From assembly GCA_000151295.1 (NCBI GenBank), contig GG745346.1, positions 662,064-726,063 on the forward strand: a stretch of DNA of 64,000 bases, read 5' to 3'. This stretch comes from Allomyces macrogynus ATCC 38327 (taxonomy: Eukaryota; Blastocladiomycota; Blastocladiomycetes; Blastocladiales; Blastocladiaceae). Made by a program: the position numbers and the translations under genes. Positions 61,950 through 64,000 of this stretch are shown here, piece by piece. The notes beneath the pieces were generated by a model that was not told the DNA's origin, did no database searches, and worked only from the letters and a program-made list of their open reading frames with translations. How positions within the stretch are numbered: the stretch's first letter is position 1; every line of letters starts with the position of its first letter.

Positions 61950-62230
61950 CGGCATGAGTGATCCTTCAATGATCCCGGTGTTTTGGTATGTCAGCCCTTC
62001 CGATTTTAATTAAGCATCCGGCCGTCGGATACCGGCCGTTGCGCACTTGCGTAAGGAGATGCTGACAAGAACCTGTACTCGCGGGACAAGCAGCGTCACT
62101 GCACCATCTGCTACGTCAAGGGAAAAGAGCCGTGGTGCTGGACAAATCGTTGCAGGCCGCGCGGCGGTGGCAGGAACTTCTGCGACGAGTGCCCAAGGGC
62201 AAGCCGCACTTTCATTGCATCAAGATCTGA
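61950..62230 (+). pseudogene. Decayed cysteine-rich family copy
   Basis: At 61981-61990 TTTTG is followed by GTATG, the exon-1 donor context of the family, but with Phe in place of the Cys before Trp and no signal peptide upstream. From 62075 the second-exon core is clear (YSRDKQRHCTICYVKGKEPW, then NFCDECP). At 62190-62196 the frame slips by one base; the family-like ending (PHFHCIKI, TGA at 62228-62230) is in the next frame. No acceptor in the right phase was found. I call it a pseudogene. Confidence 0.55.
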
Positions 62231-62469
62231 TGCGTCGCGGGTGGATGCTGCGCGCGCGGTAGGTGTCGCGCAAGCTGCATTTCGCTGCTCATCCTACCCA
62301 TATTTCTCCGGTCTGGCAGCCTGGGCTGGTTTGGGGTCTTGGCGATTGGTTTTGGCCAAGGAGTCTGCGGTCTTCTGTGCCTGCAAGTAAATAAATCGTG
62401 ATTCACACTGTGCCGTCGTAATGTTGTTCCTGCCCAACGAAAAGGAAAAAATATGAATGCAGCAAGAAG

Positions 62470-62556
62470 CCGAAGTACTGATCCGTCGACTGTCACGATT
62501 CGACCAATTGCATGGGCGCTGGGGAAGTGCGATGCTCCTTTTTCGCGCTTTGTTTT
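62470..62556 (+). repeat. Copy of an exon-intron junction of the Gly-Gly-Lys gene
   Basis: This stretch repeats, in opposite orientation, the intron start of the 61242-61838 gene (about 61490-61570): both contain the words CGTCGACT, TTGCATGGGCGCT and a GCGATGCT followed by TTTTCGCGCTT. The donor GTACGT has become ATCCGT. It is a fragment without coding function. Confidence 0.55.
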
Positions 62557-62559
62557 CTT

Positions 62560-63420
62560 GTCTGTTCTGTTCTGCTCTTGCGTTCTCTTTCTGCTTCGCT
62601 GCTTCGCTCCTGAGAACCGTCACAGCCCGGCGTCAGGCTGCGCTGTGTGAAACATGGAGTCGTGTCGTTGGCACCGCTCTGGCCGGGTGAGGGGGAGGTG
62701 AGTGTGCGCGATGCCTGCGCGCTCGTTTCTCCACGCACGTTGCCATCAACTCAGAGTTCACAGCGCGACCATCACTCCCCTCTATATTCGTGCTCATCGT
62801 TCGCATCCGATTTCGCTTCCTTCCCCACCCCGCCCAAGTCGACCCATTGCCCCGCACAAGTCGCCTGCCAACTCTGCGGATCCGACCCGACCGAACCCCA
62901 AGCACGACCCGTACCGCGGCGCTCCTGCTCCTCGCGATCCTCGCGGTCCTCGCTGCGCAGGCCGCTTTTGTCGACATTGCGACCGACACGCCCAAGACCG
63001 ACATTCTGAACCCAATGCTGTCATCGGACTTGCTGAATCAGACACCCACGACCGACGCGCCGAACCCGACGCCCAGCATCGACATGCCCATTGGCTCGAC
63101 CGCCGAGTGCCCGTACTGCCCCATGGGCCGGTGCTTCAACTGCCCACGCGGGTTTGACTGCTGGTTCGCATCGCATCTCTTCATTTCCGCTCGCCCACAG
63201 TCGGCGGCTCACCTGTCGTCGGCCTGCACCACGCTCGTCTGGAGGTATTCGCGTGACAACTGCCGTCACTGCCGTGAGTGGATGTGCTACGTACAAGGAT
63301 CGGTGGCAGTATTCTAACAACGGCCGGTGGTGGAACCGCGGCTGGAAAAGGACTGCGAGACGTGCTGGATCGACGACTGGGCCCGCAGCCACTGCAGGGT
63401 AGTGGATCGCGCCGGCATTC
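62560..63420. repeat. Inverted duplication, right arm
   Basis: Reverse-oriented partner of 59905-61020. The block at 62570-62690 (CGCTCCTGAGAACCGTCACA and onwards) is nearly identical to the complement of 60870-60975, and gene and promoter similarity continues to the Cys-rich copy. Confidence 0.7.
62904..63320 (+). pseudogene. Cysteine-rich secreted family, right arm copy (no ATG, frameshifted core)
   Basis: Where the family has its initiator, the sequence is ACG (62904-62906), followed in frame by a normal signal peptide (TRTAALLLLAILAVLAAQAA) and the Cys block ECPYCPMGRCFNCPRGFDCW. No in-frame ATG lies upstream. The donor after Cys-Trp is present (GTTCGC at 63164) and the intron ends in TGGAG. 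The second exon starts SRDNCRHCREWMCY, then differs from the left-arm copy by one inserted base in the TACGTAC near 63289-63295. This gives an early stop (63315-63317), while family-like sequence (YKDRWQYSNNGRWWNRGW) continues in the next frame. Use of a non-ATG start cannot be excluded. Confidence 0.55.
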
Positions 63421-64000
63421 GCGCGCTGCCGTCAACGTCGGCATGACGCAACGCGACGTGCGGCAGGGATTGTGGACCACAGCGGCGGCGGTGGGTGGAC
63501 TGGAGGGGTTGGTGGTGGCTGGATGTGCCGCCAATCTTTTGGGTCGTTTGTTGGCGATTGGAGTGGCTGTTCCGCGACCGAAGATCCTCGGGTTGTGATT
63601 GATCAAATGAACGCGCGCTGTCATTTTGGCTCGCGCAGGTCCGATGCTTTTCACGCAGCTCAAGTCAAGTCGTGCTCCCCCGCGTGGCACCAATCAATAA
63701 GGGCAAATCGTTCACACCACCTCTAGCTCCCTTCTCCACCTAGAGCCTTTATAACATTTTGAATGGTGTCCCAATGGCGAAGTCATTGCGCACATTGACT
63801 GGCCATTTCTTTTCGCGACACCCACACCACCGCCCACGACTACCATGAATCGATCCGCTTCATAGAGTCAGTTACACGCTCGCCACAGCAACACTGTTCA
63901 GTTAGTTGCCAATATTATTATATTTGGCTCGTAGCGCTATCAACGCGCGGTTTAACTTGACTCCGCTGTCAAGCGTGCGTTATCCCTGTTCGTATGTGCC
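63421..64000. other. Window end, nothing recognised
   Basis: No supported gene. GC content drops toward the end of the window (about 63750 onward). Confidence 0.4.

Overview
The window looks like nuclear DNA of a zoosporic (flagellated) fungus. It is GC-rich overall, and its genes are split by short GT-AG introns, mostly 60-160 nt. It carries the fungus-typical TRAPP subunit Trs65 next to flagellar-axoneme and intraflagellar-transport genes (DNAI1, a SPAG17/PF6-like gene and an IFT139 fragment). Blastocladiomycota or a GC-rich chytrid would fit; I cannot place it more precisely. Two runs of N (19150-19249 and 38020-38126) show it is a draft assembly, and several otherwise good genes carry single-base indels, often in homopolymers.

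Layout. 1-710: 5' part of a coiled-coil-like gene on the minus strand. 1.3-4.1 kb: GC-poorer island with degenerate minus-strand reading frames and an F-box-like gene. 4.2-11.5 kb: a divergent pair of axonemal genes, SPAG17-like (minus) and the outer-arm dynein intermediate chain DNAI1 (plus). 11.8-15.6 kb: tandem array of four small secreted cysteine-rich genes in different states of repair. 16.1-18.7 kb: kinesin-14. 20.1-23.6 kb: PPP4R1-like HEAT protein. 23.9-26.2 kb: Trs65-like TRAPPII subunit. 26.9-29.1 kb: second GC-poor island with decayed genes. 29.2-34.5 kb: DHRS7-like reductase, MRS2-type Mg2+ channel and ribosomal protein L37. 34.6-36.9 kb: an IFT139 fragment cut off at the edge of a third GC-poor island that holds a frameshifted F-box relative. 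37.2-48 kb: stomatin-like protein 2, a coiled-coil protein, SEC23, a secreted acidic protein and RVB2. 48.9-53.2 kb: a class II (bacterial-type) HMG-CoA reductase with a very long C-terminal extension. 53.7-63.4 kb: more members of the secreted cysteine-rich family, an amino-acid permease, a Lys/Gly-rich secreted protein, and an inverted duplication whose two arms carry damaged family members.

Most genes are unrelated housekeeping functions: COPII coat, chromatin remodelling ATPase, ribosome, mitochondrial Mg2+ uptake, mevalonate pathway. Two themes stand out. One is flagellum assembly and motility. The other is a lineage-specific family of small secreted proteins that share a signal peptide, an intron inside the Trp codon of a Cys-Trp pair, and an HCxxCY...YCxEC core. 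I count about ten copies or fragments at three loci. This expansion by tandem and inverted duplication, with heavy decay, is the best candidate for an undescribed system. The class II HMG-CoA reductase is the most surprising single gene.
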